DNA of 64,000 bases, taken from contig JALXXC010000009.1 in NCBI GenBank assembly GCA_025144245.1, forward strand, positions 1 through 64,000, written 5' to 3'. Both the position numbers and the translations under genes were made by a program. Of this stretch, positions 48,256-57,938 are shown one piece after another (the first letter of the stretch is position 1; each line of letters begins with the position of its first letter). The notes beneath the pieces were generated by a model. The model ran no database searches and had not been told where the DNA came from. It saw nothing but the letters and a program-made list of their open reading frames with translations. Source of the DNA: Corynebacterium sp. p3-SID1145 (GTDB taxonomy: Bacteria > Actinomycetota > Actinomycetes > Mycobacteriales > Mycobacteriaceae).

Positions 48256-48446
48256 TGCGCATGGCACAGGCCCCGAAACCGCACGACCCGAGAATGCCGT
48301 CGCTCAGCGTCGACGCGCTCAATGAGCAGTACGCTGCCGCGCTGGCGGCTGAGCCGCAGGAAACCGGGGACGAACTCGGCGCCGAGTTGACGCGCTTTGA
48401 GGCGGCCTACGGTGTCCTCGCCGCCGCGCTGCAGGACGGGGAGTAG
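48255..48446 (+). CDS. Small conserved-position protein between HAD and tlyA
   Basis: A 63-residue hydrophilic, acidic protein (ALNEQYAAALAAEPQETGDELGAELTRFEAAYGVLAAALQDGE) likely to be one or two helices. It starts within the HAD stop (TGATG); ATG 48261 is also possible. No clear ribosome site, so it would depend on coupling. I recognise no domain. Its position between the HAD gene and tlyA is one where actinobacteria often have such a small gene. Confidence 0.65.
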   Translation: MRMAQAPKPHDPRMPSLSVDALNEQYAAALAAEPQETGDELGAELTRFEAAYGVLAAALQDGE

Positions 48447-48449
48447 ATC

Positions 48450-49277
48450 ATGCCACCAGCTAGGAGACGACTCGATGCGGAACTCGTGCGCCGCAAAATC
48501 GCGCGGTCCCGCGAGCAGGCCGTCGAGTGGATCAAAGCAGGCCGCGTGGAAGTCGGCGGGTTCGTGGCCACGAAACCCGCGACGATCGTGGAACCCGACG
48601 TGTCCATCAAGGTCGCCAAAGCGGATGCCGACGACTGGGCGTCCCGCGGCGCCCACAAGCTGCTCGGCGCTCTCGAAGCGTTCGAACCGCTGGGCTTGAG
48701 CGTTCAAGGAAAGCGCGCTCTGGACGCCGGTGCGTCGACAGGCGGTTTCACCGATGTGCTGCTGCGCCGCGGTGCTCGCGAGGTCGTCGCCGTGGACGTG
48801 GGGTACGGGCAGCTCGTGTGGCGCCTGCAAAACGACGACCGCGTGAACGTACTCGACCGCACCAACATCCGTCATCTGAGCCCGGAAATGATGGGCGGGA
48901 CCGCGGAGCTTATGGTGGGGGACCTTTCGTTCATCTCGCTTGAACTGGTGCTTCCAGCGATCGCCGAATGCATGTCTGACGGTGCGGACCTGCTGCCGAT
49001 GGTCAAGCCGCAGTTCGAGGTAGGAAAAGACCGACTCGGCAGCGGCGGCGTGGTCCGGTCGGCGGAATTGCGCGGGGAAGTCACTCTCGACGTTGCGCGA
49101 AAAGCCCTCGAGCTCGGCTTGAGTTGCAGGGCCGCGACCGCATCTCCGCTTCCCGGCCCGAGCGGAAACGTAGAATACTTCCTATGGCTCGTCCGCGACG
49201 GTGGCGCAAGCGCCCCGAGCGACGATGAACTAGCCCGGATGATTCACCGGGCGGTAGAGGAAGGACCGGAGAACTGA
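48450..49277 (+). CDS. tlyA: TlyA-family rRNA 2'-O-methyltransferase
   Basis: A 275-residue protein with an N-terminal S4 RNA-binding domain (LDAELVRRKIARSREQAVEWIKAGRVEVGG) and a FtsJ-like methyltransferase domain (LDAGASTGGFTDVLLRRGA; VAVDVGYGQL; MVKPQFE). In mycobacteria TlyA methylates 16S and 23S rRNA and affects capreomycin susceptibility. It overlaps the NAD kinase gene by one base. Confidence 0.95.
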   Translation: MPPARRRLDAELVRRKIARSREQAVEWIKAGRVEVGGFVATKPATIVEPDVSIKVAKADADDWASRGAHKLLGALEAFEPLGLSVQGKRALDAGASTGGFTDVLLRRGAREVVAVDVGYGQLVWRLQNDDRVNVLDRTNIRHLSPEMMGGTAELMVGDLSFISLELVLPAIAECMSDGADLLPMVKPQFEVGKDRLGSGGVVRSAELRGEVTLDVARKALELGLSCRAATASPLPGPSGNVEYFLWLVRDGGASAPSDDELARMIHRAVEEGPEN

Positions 49278-50281
49278 TGGCCGCAGACGTTGACCACAAC
49301 GCGGGCGGTGCCGCGGTGGGCGGCGCCGTAGACAACAGCGACCGCGTCGTCCTTCTCGTCCCCCACACCCGCCGCGAGGGGAACATCGCCTCAGCCGCCC
49401 GTGCCACGGAACTGCTGTTGGAGGCAGGTCTCACGGTGCGCTTGCTCGGCGACCGCGATGTGCCGTTCACGGACAATTACCCGTCGCTCGCGGGCCTCGA
49501 CACTGTCGACCCCGGTCCGGAGGCGGCGAAAGGGTGCGAGCTCGTTCTCGTGCTCGGCGGCGACGGCACATTCCTCGGCGCCGCCGGTATGGCCCGCGAG
49601 CAGGACGTGCCGGTACTGGGCATCAACTTGGGCCACATCGGCTTCCTCGCCGAGTGGGAGGAAGACAGCCTGGAAACGGCGATCCGCCGCGTGATCGACC
49701 GCAACTACCGTGTGGTGGACCGCATGACGATCGACATCACCGTGCACGACTCCAACAACGACCTCGTGGGGGAGAGCTGGGCGCTCAACGAGGCCAGCCT
49801 GGAAAACCTCGACCGCCGGGGCGTGCTAGACGCGATCCTGGAAGTCGACTTCCGGCCGGTGAGCTCGTTCGGCTGCGACGGCGTGCTCATTTCCACCCCG
49901 ACGGGTTCCACCGCCTACGCGTTCTCAGCCGGCGGCCCGATTCTGTGGCCGGAGCTCGACGCCATTTTGGTGGTGCCCAATAACGCGCACGCGCTGTTCA
50001 CCACCCCGCTGGTCGTCGCGCCGACATCGACGGTGGCCGTGGAGTCGCTCATCACCACCACTCACGGCAAGGTGGTGCTCGACGGTCTGCGTGAAGTGGA
50101 CATGCCGCCGGGATCACGCCTCGAGGTCGTGCACGGCCACCGCCCGGTGCGCCTGGTCCGTCTCGACGACAGTCCGTTCACCGACCGCCTCGTACGCAAG
50201 CTCCACTTGCCCGTCAACGGGTGGCGCGGCCCGGTCGTCAAGGACGACAACTCGTACTCGGATTCTGTTACCCGCCGCTGA
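49277..50281 (+). CDS. nadK: NAD kinase
   Basis: A 334-residue enzyme making NADP from NAD. It shows the GGDGT motif in VLGGDGTFLGAAG, then INLGHIGFLAEWEE and the Gly-rich PTGSTAYAFSAGGPI. Placement tlyA-nadK-recN is standard in actinobacteria. Translation is coupled to tlyA (TGATG). Confidence 0.97.
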   Translation: MAADVDHNAGGAAVGGAVDNSDRVVLLVPHTRREGNIASAARATELLLEAGLTVRLLGDRDVPFTDNYPSLAGLDTVDPGPEAAKGCELVLVLGGDGTFLGAAGMAREQDVPVLGINLGHIGFLAEWEEDSLETAIRRVIDRNYRVVDRMTIDITVHDSNNDLVGESWALNEASLENLDRRGVLDAILEVDFRPVSSFGCDGVLISTPTGSTAYAFSAGGPILWPELDAILVVPNNAHALFTTPLVVAPTSTVAVESLITTTHGKVVLDGLREVDMPPGSRLEVVHGHRPVRLVRLDDSPFTDRLVRKLHLPVNGWRGPVVKDDNSYSDSVTRR

Positions 50282-50289
50282 AGGTCTGC

Positions 50290-52017
50290 ATGCTCGTAGA
50301 AATCTCGATCGACAACCTCGGCGTCATCCCGCATTCGCACGTCGAGTTCGCCCCCGGCCTCAACGTCCTCACCGGCGAGACAGGCGCCGGCAAGACGATG
50401 GTCGTCACTGGATTGCGCCTGCTCACCGGCGGCCGCGCCGACGCGTCTAAGGTACGCACGGGCGCGCAGCAGGCGGGAGTCGAGGGAGCGTTCAACGCAG
50501 ATTCGCTTGACGACGTCGCCCGCACCGCCGTCACAGAGCTTCTTGACGAAGCGGGAGCCGCCGCCGACGAGAACGGCGAGTACCTCGTGGCCCGCACCGT
50601 GAAATCAACTGGCCGCTCCCGCGCGCACCTCGGCGGCCGCACAGTGCCCGCCGCGACTCTGAGCCGGTTCACCGGGGAACTGCTCACCATTCACGGGCAG
50701 AACGACCAACTGCGCCTACTGTCGCCGGCGGAACAGCTGGCCGCCTTGGATTCCTATGATCCGAAGATCGCGCCGCTGAAGGAGCACTACCGGGAGGCCT
50801 ACACGCACTGGCGGAAGGTGAGCAAGGACCTCGAAGAGCGCGTGAACAAGCGCCGCGAGCTCGCCCAGGAAGTCGACCGCCTCACTTTTGCCGTAGGGGA
50901 GATCGACGAGGTCGCGCCCGAGGTCGGCGAGGACACCGAGCTGGTCGCATCGGTCAACCGCCTGCAGGACGTTGACGCGCTGCGGGAAGCGGCCCAGGAA
51001 GCGATCGTCGCGATCGACGGGGCGGGCGCAATCGGCGAGTTCGCCGCTGAAGAGGACACCGCCTCCGACCTCGTCGGCCGCGCCGCTAGCGCGCTGAGCG
51101 GATCCAGCGACGAGCAGCTCCGCGAACTCGGAGGGCAGTTGAACGATGTCGCCTCAGTGCTGTCGGACGTGTCGGGGGAGCTGGGAATGTACCTGTCGGA
51201 GCTGCCTAGCGACCCGGAGGAACTCGAGCGTCTCTTGCAACGCCAACAGGAACTCAAAAACCTGACGCGCAAATATGCCCCGGATATCGCCGGTGTGCTG
51301 AAGTGGCGGGATAAAGCACAGGCGCGCCTGGAATCGATCGACACCTCGGCCGAAGCACTGGAAAAGCTGAAGAAGGAAGTAGCCACTGCCAACAAAGCGA
51401 TGGTGTCCCGCGCGGCGAAGCTCACCAAGGCGCGCACGGCCGCAGCGGGAAAGCTCGCCGAGGCGGTCACAGGGGAGTTGCGCGGCTTGGCGATGCCGAA
51501 GGCGCGGCTGACGGTGGACGTCGGCAAGCAGGACTACGACCGCGGCGGGGCTGATGCCGTCGAGCTGCGCCTCGCCCCGAACGACGCCCTGGAACCGCAA
51601 CCACTGGCGTCGAGCGCTTCCGGCGGCGAACTCTCCCGCGTCATGCTCGCCCTCGAGGTAATTCTCTCTGCCCGGCGCGGTGGTGCCTCCCTGGTCTTCG
51701 ACGAGGTCGATGCCGGTGTCGGCGGGCGTGCTGCCGTGGAGATCGGCCGGCGGCTCGCGCGTCTGGCGCTGAACAACCAAGTCATTGTGGTCACGCACCT
51801 GCCGCAGGTCGCCGCGTACGCCGATAACCACCTGCACGTGTCCAAGAACGTTGGGGACGAGACCGTCACATCCGGCGTCCGTGAACTGTCCGGCGAGGAG
51901 CGCGTCGACGAACTAGCGCGCATGCTGGCGGGCATGGACGATTCCGCGTCCGGGCGCGCGCACGCGGCGGAGCTGCTCGACAAGGCCCGCGCCGACGTCG
52001 AGGCTTTCCGCGCTTAA
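50290..52017 (+). CDS. recN: DNA repair protein RecN
   Basis: A 575-residue SMC-like ATPase for double-strand break repair. Walker A lies in NVLTGETGAGKTMVVTGLR, a long coiled-coil middle section follows (residues ~160-380), then signature ASGGELSRVMLALE and Walker B LVFDEVDAGVGG. The start is ATG 50290 with GAAGG upstream; a longer frame overlaps nadK without a ribosome site. Confidence 0.97.
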   Translation: MLVEISIDNLGVIPHSHVEFAPGLNVLTGETGAGKTMVVTGLRLLTGGRADASKVRTGAQQAGVEGAFNADSLDDVARTAVTELLDEAGAAADENGEYLVARTVKSTGRSRAHLGGRTVPAATLSRFTGELLTIHGQNDQLRLLSPAEQLAALDSYDPKIAPLKEHYREAYTHWRKVSKDLEERVNKRRELAQEVDRLTFAVGEIDEVAPEVGEDTELVASVNRLQDVDALREAAQEAIVAIDGAGAIGEFAAEEDTASDLVGRAASALSGSSDEQLRELGGQLNDVASVLSDVSGELGMYLSELPSDPEELERLLQRQQELKNLTRKYAPDIAGVLKWRDKAQARLESIDTSAEALEKLKKEVATANKAMVSRAAKLTKARTAAAGKLAEAVTGELRGLAMPKARLTVDVGKQDYDRGGADAVELRLAPNDALEPQPLASSASGGELSRVMLALEVILSARRGGASLVFDEVDAGVGGRAAVEIGRRLARLALNNQVIVVTHLPQVAAYADNHLHVSKNVGDETVTSGVRELSGEERVDELARMLAGMDDSASGRAHAAELLDKARADVEAFRA

Positions 52018-52095
52018 CCAGTCGCCTGTTTTATCCGGGGCTTTCTCCGCGCGCCTTCACCGAATACCCTGCGGTAACGGGCACAATCATGACCC

Positions 52096-53355
52096 ATGAG
52101 CTCAACTTCCCGTACTTCCTCCGCCGCGAAGCCCGCAGAGAAAGCCGCTAAGAAGCCGGCGGAATCGGCAAAACCGGCGAAGCCCGCTATTGCCGAGACC
52201 ATTACCGGCGCACTGCGCGACTGCACCCCGCAGGGTAAAGGTCTGCGCAAACTCGGCGAGGGCGACATCGCGATCGTAGACGCGCCGGACATGACGCGCC
52301 GCGAAGCCCAGTCGCTTGTGGACAAACGCCCTGCCGCGGTGGTCAATATCGCGCAATTCTCCACCGGCAGTATCCCGAATTACGGCCCGCAGCTGCTTCT
52401 CGATGCCGGCATCCCCCTCCTCGAGAATGCCGGCGCAGCCACCCGCGGCGCTTTCCGCGACGGCAAGAAGGGGTCGGTGACCACCGACGGCGAGGTGCTG
52501 GCCGGCAAGAAGTCGATCGCCCGCGCCGATGCACTTGATCGTGCCGTGGCCGACTCCGCTTTCGACGAGTCGCAGCAGCACCTCGTCGACCACATGGAGG
52601 CGTACTTCGGCAACACCATCGAGTTCATCCACACTGAATCGCCCTTGCTCGTCGACGGCGTCGGTGTCCCCGAACTCGGTGATTCCATGGACGGCCGAAA
52701 GGTGCTGGTTGTCAGCCCGTCTGACGGCACCCGTGAGCGTGTCGAGCACCTGCGCCACTTCATCCGTGAATTCCAGCCTGTGATCATCGGTGTCGGCGCC
52801 GCGGCGGACACGCTGCTGGACTTGGGCTACACATGCGACTTCATCGTCGGGGATCCGGCAGATATCTCCTCGGACAACTTGCGCGGCGATGCCCGGGTGA
52901 TTCTCCCGGCTGATCCGGATGGGCACGCGGCGGGTCTCGAGCGCATCCAGGACCTCGGCGTCGGTGCTGTGACCTTCCCGGCCGCGACGGATTCCCCGAC
53001 GGACCTGGCAATCCTGCTCGCGGTTTTCCACGGCGCGGAGACCATCATCACCGCGGGGGACGGTGTGGACCTCGACCGCATTTTCGCCGGTTCCGGGGAT
53101 GCCACCCCAGCGGCGATGCTCACGCGGCTCAAGGCGGGCAACCGGATCGTGGATTCCCGGGTCATCGAGAACCTCTACGTCAAGACATCGTCCGGTGCAG
53201 GCATCGCTTGGGCGTGGGCTATCCTCGGCCTGCTTGTGGCCGTGGCGACCGTGATCCTCATCGTCGGGCTGGTGGGCAACGGTTCCTTCGTGGACAACCT
53301 CGTCGACACATGGAATAACTTCGCACTAACGGTCCAGAACGTCTTCACACGCTAA
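52096..53355 (+). CDS. steA: Cytokinesis protein SteA
   Basis: SteA is a membrane protein of the division site in corynebacteria, forming a complex with SteB that supports the cell-wall hydrolase RipA. The 419 residues have an Ala/Lys/Pro-rich N-terminus (~40 residues), a thiamine-pyrophosphokinase-like fold in the middle (FIVGDPADISSDNLRGDARVILPADPDG), and one C-terminal membrane helix (AWAILGLLVAVATVILIVGLVG). The steAB pair next to recN is typical of Corynebacterium. Assignment is from position and the known domain layout. Confidence 0.9.
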   Translation: MSSTSRTSSAAKPAEKAAKKPAESAKPAKPAIAETITGALRDCTPQGKGLRKLGEGDIAIVDAPDMTRREAQSLVDKRPAAVVNIAQFSTGSIPNYGPQLLLDAGIPLLENAGAATRGAFRDGKKGSVTTDGEVLAGKKSIARADALDRAVADSAFDESQQHLVDHMEAYFGNTIEFIHTESPLLVDGVGVPELGDSMDGRKVLVVSPSDGTRERVEHLRHFIREFQPVIIGVGAAADTLLDLGYTCDFIVGDPADISSDNLRGDARVILPADPDGHAAGLERIQDLGVGAVTFPAATDSPTDLAILLAVFHGAETIITAGDGVDLDRIFAGSGDATPAAMLTRLKAGNRIVDSRVIENLYVKTSSGAGIAWAWAILGLLVAVATVILIVGLVGNGSFVDNLVDTWNNFALTVQNVFTR

Positions 53356-53396
53356 AAGCACGCTAGAAGCTCGCTAGAAGGAGGAATCGCGTCACC

Positions 53397-54416
53397 ATGC
53401 CGAAGAATAGAAAGAGCGGCGCACCGGGTTGGGCGTTCAGCGGCCTCACATGGGGTATCGCGGCAGGTATCGCCATCGGTGCTCTTGTCGTGGCCCCGTC
53501 GATGGCCCCGATCGCGGACAACAGTTTCAATCAGATCACCGGCAGTGAGTCCGGTGAGTCCCGCGGCAAGGCGGATGAGGCCGCCGAGGAAGCACAACGC
53601 CAGGTGGATTCCGCCAATGCGCTGCTGGGCAATTCTTCGACGGCGATTGTTGCCGGGGCACTGGAGCAGCGCCCCTACTTGATCATCCGTACCCCGGACG
53701 CCAACGCGGAGGACATCGACGTCACCAACTGGCTGGCTGAGCAGGCTGGCGGCGTCGCGTCCGGGCAGATCACCCTGACGGACAAATTCCTGTCCTCCGA
53801 TGGTGCGGACGAGCTGCGCTCGATTATCGCAACGACTCTTCCGGCCGGTGCCCAGCTCTCCGTGGACAACCAGGAGCCGGGTGTGCACGCCGGTGAGTCG
53901 CTGGGTGCGGCGTTGATGTTCGACCCGAAGGGCGACCAGCCGCTCGCAACAGTCGACGACCGCGCAGTCGTGCTCCAGGCGCTCCGCGACGCCGGCTTCA
54001 TCGAGTACGAGGACGGCACCATCACGCCGGCTCAGGGCATCATCCTGATCACCGGCGGTCAGGACACCGAAGCCGAAGCCGAGCAGAACAAGGACGACCA
54101 GGACAGCCAGGACGGCAATGCCTACTCGTCGACTGTGCTCGCCGACTTCGCCCGCGCGCTCGACTCCAAGGGCGACGCGGTCGTTCTTGCAGGCCGCCGC
54201 GGCGCCGCTGCTGAGAAGGGCTCGCTCGGCCAAGTGCGCGCCGACGACAAGTCCCCGGTTTCCACCGTCGACTCCCTCGAGTCGGAGACCGGCCGCATCT
54301 CCACGGTTTTGGCTCTCGCCGAGCAGATCAATGGCGGTTCCGGCGCGTACGGTTCCGCGTCCACGGCCAACGCGGAGATGCCGGCTCCGAAACCGGCCCC
54401 GCGGCGGGACGCGTAG
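53397..54416 (+). CDS. steB: SteB, MctB/copper-transporter-like division protein
   Basis: The 339-residue partner of SteA: one N-terminal membrane helix (GLTWGIAAGIAIGALVVAPS), then an extracytoplasmic domain of the family annotated as 'copper transporter' (MctB). A coiled coil (residues ~50-85) follows the helix. The C-terminus is Pro/Ala/Arg-rich. GAAGGAGG lies upstream. In Corynebacterium SteB works in the division complex, so a copper function is unlikely to be its main role. Confidence 0.88.
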   Translation: MPKNRKSGAPGWAFSGLTWGIAAGIAIGALVVAPSMAPIADNSFNQITGSESGESRGKADEAAEEAQRQVDSANALLGNSSTAIVAGALEQRPYLIIRTPDANAEDIDVTNWLAEQAGGVASGQITLTDKFLSSDGADELRSIIATTLPAGAQLSVDNQEPGVHAGESLGAALMFDPKGDQPLATVDDRAVVLQALRDAGFIEYEDGTITPAQGIILITGGQDTEAEAEQNKDDQDSQDGNAYSSTVLADFARALDSKGDAVVLAGRRGAAAEKGSLGQVRADDKSPVSTVDSLESETGRISTVLALAEQINGGSGAYGSASTANAEMPAPKPAPRRDA

Positions 54417-54427
54417 CGTCGATAAGC
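54417..54427 (-). repeat. GCTTATCGACG word, intergenic after steB
   Basis: Exact 11-mer on the minus strand, touching the steB stop codon; forms a divergent pair with the copy 112 bases away at 54529. Confidence 0.9.
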
Positions 54428-54463
54428 GTTGGCGCTGCGGTCCGCGGCGCTATCGTGGGTGCC

Positions 54464-55147
54464 ATGTCTGAGTCCGCAACCAACGCCAGCACGCAGCGCC
54501 ACGAGTTCACAGTCACGGACTCGGAGCTGCTTATCGACGCCCCGATCCTCTCCCTCCGCCGAGACACCGTCACCATGCCGGGCGGTTCCACCGCCACCCG
54601 CGAGGTCGTCGAGCATTTCGGGGCTGTCGCGGTGGTCGCCGTCGACGTGGAAGGGCGAATCGCGATGGTGGAGCAGTACCGCCACACCGTCGGCCGCCGC
54701 CTGTGGGAACTGCCCGCGGGCCTGCTTGACTTCGCCGGCGAGGACGCGCTCACCACTGCCGAGCGGGAGCTCGTTGAGGAGGCGGGCTTGAAAGCCGCGG
54801 ACTGGTCTGTGCTCGTCGACCTGGTGACTTCGCCTGGTTTTGCGGAGGAGGCTGTGCGCATTTTCCTCGCCACCGGACTCACTGAGACCGAGCGGCCGGA
54901 GGCGGAGGACGAAGAAGCGGACATGGACTTCGCGTGGGTGCCGCTGGACCAGGCGCGCCGCGGCGTAATGGAAGGCCGGATTACTAATTCCATCGCCATC
55001 GCCGGAATTCTGTCCGCCTCCGAGGTGCTCGCCGGCCGGGCCGAGGCCCGCGGAACCGATACGCCCTTCGAGCTTCGTCCGGTCCACCTTCCGGATCGTC
55101 GCCGCGCTCAAGGCGTCATTCCCGACATGAAGAAGATCCCCAAGTAG
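54464..55147 (+). CDS. NUDIX hydrolase (ADP-ribose pyrophosphatase-like)
   Basis: A 227-residue NUDIX enzyme. The box runs from [24 protein letters not shown] with the catalytic REL..EE glutamates. The N-terminal LPAG stretch and the block before the box match ADP-ribose pyrophosphatases. ATG 54464 is chosen; a GTG three codons upstream is possible. It is the usual gene between steB and xerD. Confidence 0.92.
   Translation: MSESATNASTQRHEFTVTDSELLIDAPILSLRRDTVTMPGGSTATREVVEHFGAVAVVAVDVEGRIAMVEQYRHTVGRRLWELPAGLLDFAGEDALTTAERELVEEAGLKAADWSVLVDLVTSPGFAEEAVRIFLATGLTETERPEAEDEEADMDFAWVPLDQARRGVMEGRITNSIAIAGILSASEVLAGRAEARGTDTPFELRPVHLPDRRRAQGVIPDMKKIPK
54529..54539 (+). repeat. GCTTATCGACG word, copy in the NUDIX gene
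   Basis: Exact 11-mer, read as Leu-Ile-Asp. Confidence 0.9.
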
Positions 55148-55157
55148 AAAGCCTCAC

Positions 55158-56063
55158 GTGCACGCACGAACGGTCGGCCAGCTCTGGCTGGACCACCTCG
55201 CAGTCGAGCGGGGAGTCTCCGCCAACACGCTCAGCAACTACCGCCGCGACGTGCACCGTTACCTCGACTGGCTCGAGGCAGCGGGCACAACGGACCTAGA
55301 CGATGTCACGGCGGCGATGCTCGAAGACTACGTCGCGGACCTGCGGCGTGGGGGAGAGGGCAGGAGAGGGCTGGCGGCGTCGTCGGCAAGCCGTGCGCTT
55401 GTTGTGGCGCGGGGCCTGCACAAATTCGCTGTGTCCGAAGGTGCCGTTGTTGCTGACGTCGCTGCAGGTGTCTCGCCGCCGAAGCTGGGGGAGAAGCTCC
55501 CGGACACGCTCAGCATCGCCGAGGTGGGCACGCTTCTCGACGCCTGCCTCACCGACACCCCCACCCAACTACGCGACAAGGCCCTGCTCGAAGTCCTCTA
55601 CGCGACAGGTGCCCGCATTTCCGAGGTGCTCGCGCTCGTCGTCGACGACATCGCCGAGACCCGCGACTTCATCAAAGTGACCGGTAAGGGCGACAAGCAG
55701 CGCATCGTACCGGTCGGCGGGGCCGCGCAGCGGGCGTTGGAGGCGTACCTCGTCCGCGCGCGACCGGCGCTGTCTGCGGGCAAGACCCACGCCGTGTTCC
55801 TGAACAAGCGCGGCGGTGCGCTCTCGCGGCAGAGCGCCTGGACGATCATCAAGGACGCAGCGGCTCGCGCGGGAATCGACAAAGACATCTCGCCCCACAC
55901 AATGCGCCACTCCTTCGCGACACACCTGCTTGAGGGGGGAGCCGATGTTCGCACCGTCCAGGAGTTACTCGGCCATGCGTCTGTCACCACGACACAGATA
56001 TACACCCACGTCACACCAGAAAACTTGCGCGAGGTCTGGAGCACCGCGCATCCGCGTTCGTGA
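55158..56063 (+). CDS. xerD: Site-specific tyrosine recombinase XerD
   Basis: XerD with XerC resolves chromosome dimers at dif. The 301 residues show the N-terminal SAM-like DNA-binding part ([23 protein letters not shown]), the catalytic Arg in [10 protein letters not shown], Lys in [10 protein letters not shown], the His-Arg pair in [11 protein letters not shown], His in [11 protein letters not shown] and the nucleophile Tyr in IYTHV. The start is GTG. It is next to parA-scpAB, as in most actinobacteria. Confidence 0.97.
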   Translation: MHARTVGQLWLDHLAVERGVSANTLSNYRRDVHRYLDWLEAAGTTDLDDVTAAMLEDYVADLRRGGEGRRGLAASSASRALVVARGLHKFAVSEGAVVADVAAGVSPPKLGEKLPDTLSIAEVGTLLDACLTDTPTQLRDKALLEVLYATGARISEVLALVVDDIAETRDFIKVTGKGDKQRIVPVGGAAQRALEAYLVRARPALSAGKTHAVFLNKRGGALSRQSAWTIIKDAAARAGIDKDISPHTMRHSFATHLLEGGADVRTVQELLGHASVTTTQIYTHVTPENLREVWSTAHPRS

Positions 56064-56175
56064 GCGCAGGCAAATGACAGCCGTGTAAGATGACGGTCAA
56101 TAGGAAGCACATCTGCAAGCTCATCTGCAAAAAGATGGGAAGTGCGGCTAACCGCGGGACAACGAAGGAGTGGCG

Positions 56176-57045
56176 GTGACGGAGGACGGACTTTTCAGCG
56201 CTTCGGAGACGGAAGTCGGGCTGACTGGCCGGCCAGTGCGCGAGTTTCCGCAGCCTAAGCCGCTGGACAAGCACGGCCCCGCGACCATCATCTCGATGGT
56301 CAACCAGAAGGGCGGGGTAGGCAAGACCACCTCGTCGATCAACCTCGGAGCGTGCCTGGCCGAGCAAGGCCGCAAGGTGTTGCTCGTCGACCTCGACCCT
56401 CAGGGTGCCCTGTCCGCCGGTCTGAATGTCAGCCACGACGAGGACCAGGTCACGGTCTACGACCTGATGCTGGACAACACCTCGTCGATCCACGCCGCGA
56501 TCAAGCACACCAATGTCTCCGGCCTGGACATGGTTCCGGCGAATATCGACCTTTCCGCCGCCGAAATCCAGTTGGTCAACGAAGTCGGCCGCGAGCAGAC
56601 ACTCGGCCGTGCCCTGCGACCGGTTCGCGGCGAGTACGACTTCATCATCATCGACTGCCAGCCGTCCCTCGGTCTGTTGACCGTCAACGCGCTGGCCTGC
56701 TCCCAGGGAGTCATCATCCCGATGGAGTGCGAGTACTTCTCCCTGCGCGGCCTGGCCCTGCTCACCGACACCGTGGAGAAGGTGCGCGACCGCATTAACT
56801 TCGACCTCGACATCGTGGGCATCCTGGTCACCATGTTCGACCGACGCACGACCCACGCGCGCGAGGTCATGGACCGCGTCGTGGAAGTCTTCGGCGACCG
56901 GGTCTTCGACACCGTGATCACCCGCACCGTCCGTTTCCCCGAGACCTCTGTGGCGGGCGAGCCAATTATCACGTGGGCGCCGAATTCGCCGGGTGCGGAG
57001 CAATACCGCAACCTCGCCCTCGAGGTCATCGAGCGCACGTCCTAG
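56176..57045 (+). CDS. ParA-family ATPase upstream of scpAB
   Basis: A 289-residue ParA/Soj-like ATPase with the deviant Walker A MVNQKGGVGKTTSSIN and switch residues in YDFIIIDCQPSLG. It is the ParA paralogue found beside scpAB, not the parAB partition pair of the origin. I start at GTG 56176, five bases after AAGGAG; the earlier GTG at 56170 lies on that ribosome site. Its job is inferred as chromosome organisation with ScpAB. Confidence 0.93.
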   Translation: MTEDGLFSASETEVGLTGRPVREFPQPKPLDKHGPATIISMVNQKGGVGKTTSSINLGACLAEQGRKVLLVDLDPQGALSAGLNVSHDEDQVTVYDLMLDNTSSIHAAIKHTNVSGLDMVPANIDLSAAEIQLVNEVGREQTLGRALRPVRGEYDFIIIDCQPSLGLLTVNALACSQGVIIPMECEYFSLRGLALLTDTVEKVRDRINFDLDIVGILVTMFDRRTTHAREVMDRVVEVFGDRVFDTVITRTVRFPETSVAGEPIITWAPNSPGAEQYRNLALEVIERTS

Positions 57046-57073
57046 GCGCGCACGCAGGGCGTGTGATGTACCA

Positions 57074-57922
57074 ATGACCACAGCGAAACCGATAGACCCC
57101 CGCTCTGCCGCGTATGCGGGCGAGGGCTACCAGCCGGAGATCACGGGATTTACCCTCGTCCTCAACAATTTCGAGGGTCCGTACGACCTGCTGCTCAACC
57201 TGATCAGCTCCCACAAGCTGGATGTGACCGAAGTGGCGCTGGCGGAGGTGACCGACGAGTTCATCGCCTACGTGAAGCAGCTGGGGGAGACCGCGGAGCT
57301 CGACGAGATCACAGAATTCCTCGTCACCGCCGCGACCCTGTTGAATCTGAAGGCGCAGCGGCTTCTTCCGCGCAACGGCGACAATGATGAAGAAGACCTC
57401 GAGCTGCTGTCTTCCCGGGATCTTCTCTTCGCGCGCCTGTTGCAGTACCGCGCGTACCAGAAGGTGGCGGACCAGTTCGAGATGTGGCAGGCAAGCGCGC
57501 GTCGCCGGTACCCGCGCGCGGTAGGCATGGAAAAGGCCTTCGCGGACGTGCTGCCGCCGGTGTCGCTTGGCCACACGCCGGGGTCGTTCGCCGAGTTGGC
57601 CGCCTCCGTCTTCCGGCCGAAGCCACCGGAAGAGGTCCGGGTCGACCACCTGCACATCCAGGCCGTCTCGGTTCCGGAGCAAGCGGGCAAGCTGCTGGAG
57701 ACACTCAAGCTGGCCGGGCCACAGCATTGGCTGACGTTCAGGGCACTCACCCGCGACTGCACCCGCTCGATGGAGATCGTCGGCAGGTTCCTGGCAGTGC
57801 TGGAGCTGTACAAGGCCCACGCGATCGACGCCCAGCAGGAAGAAGCGCTCGGACAACTCGACATTTCCTGGACTGGCAAGGACGTGGACCCGGCGGTGGT
57901 CGCCGCCGCGAACTGGGAGTAG
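57074..57922 (+). CDS. scpA: Segregation and condensation protein A
   Basis: The kleisin of the SMC complex, 282 residues: FEGPYDLLLNLISSHKLDVTEVALAEVTDEFIAYV near the N-terminus (SMC neck binding), LLNLKAQRLLPRNG in the middle, and a C-terminal winged helix. The start is ATG 57074. It is separated by 16 bases from scpB. Confidence 0.96.
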   Translation: MTTAKPIDPRSAAYAGEGYQPEITGFTLVLNNFEGPYDLLLNLISSHKLDVTEVALAEVTDEFIAYVKQLGETAELDEITEFLVTAATLLNLKAQRLLPRNGDNDEEDLELLSSRDLLFARLLQYRAYQKVADQFEMWQASARRRYPRAVGMEKAFADVLPPVSLGHTPGSFAELAASVFRPKPPEEVRVDHLHIQAVSVPEQAGKLLETLKLAGPQHWLTFRALTRDCTRSMEIVGRFLAVLELYKAHAIDAQQEEALGQLDISWTGKDVDPAVVAAANWE

Positions 57923-57938
57923 GAAAGGAATCCGCACC

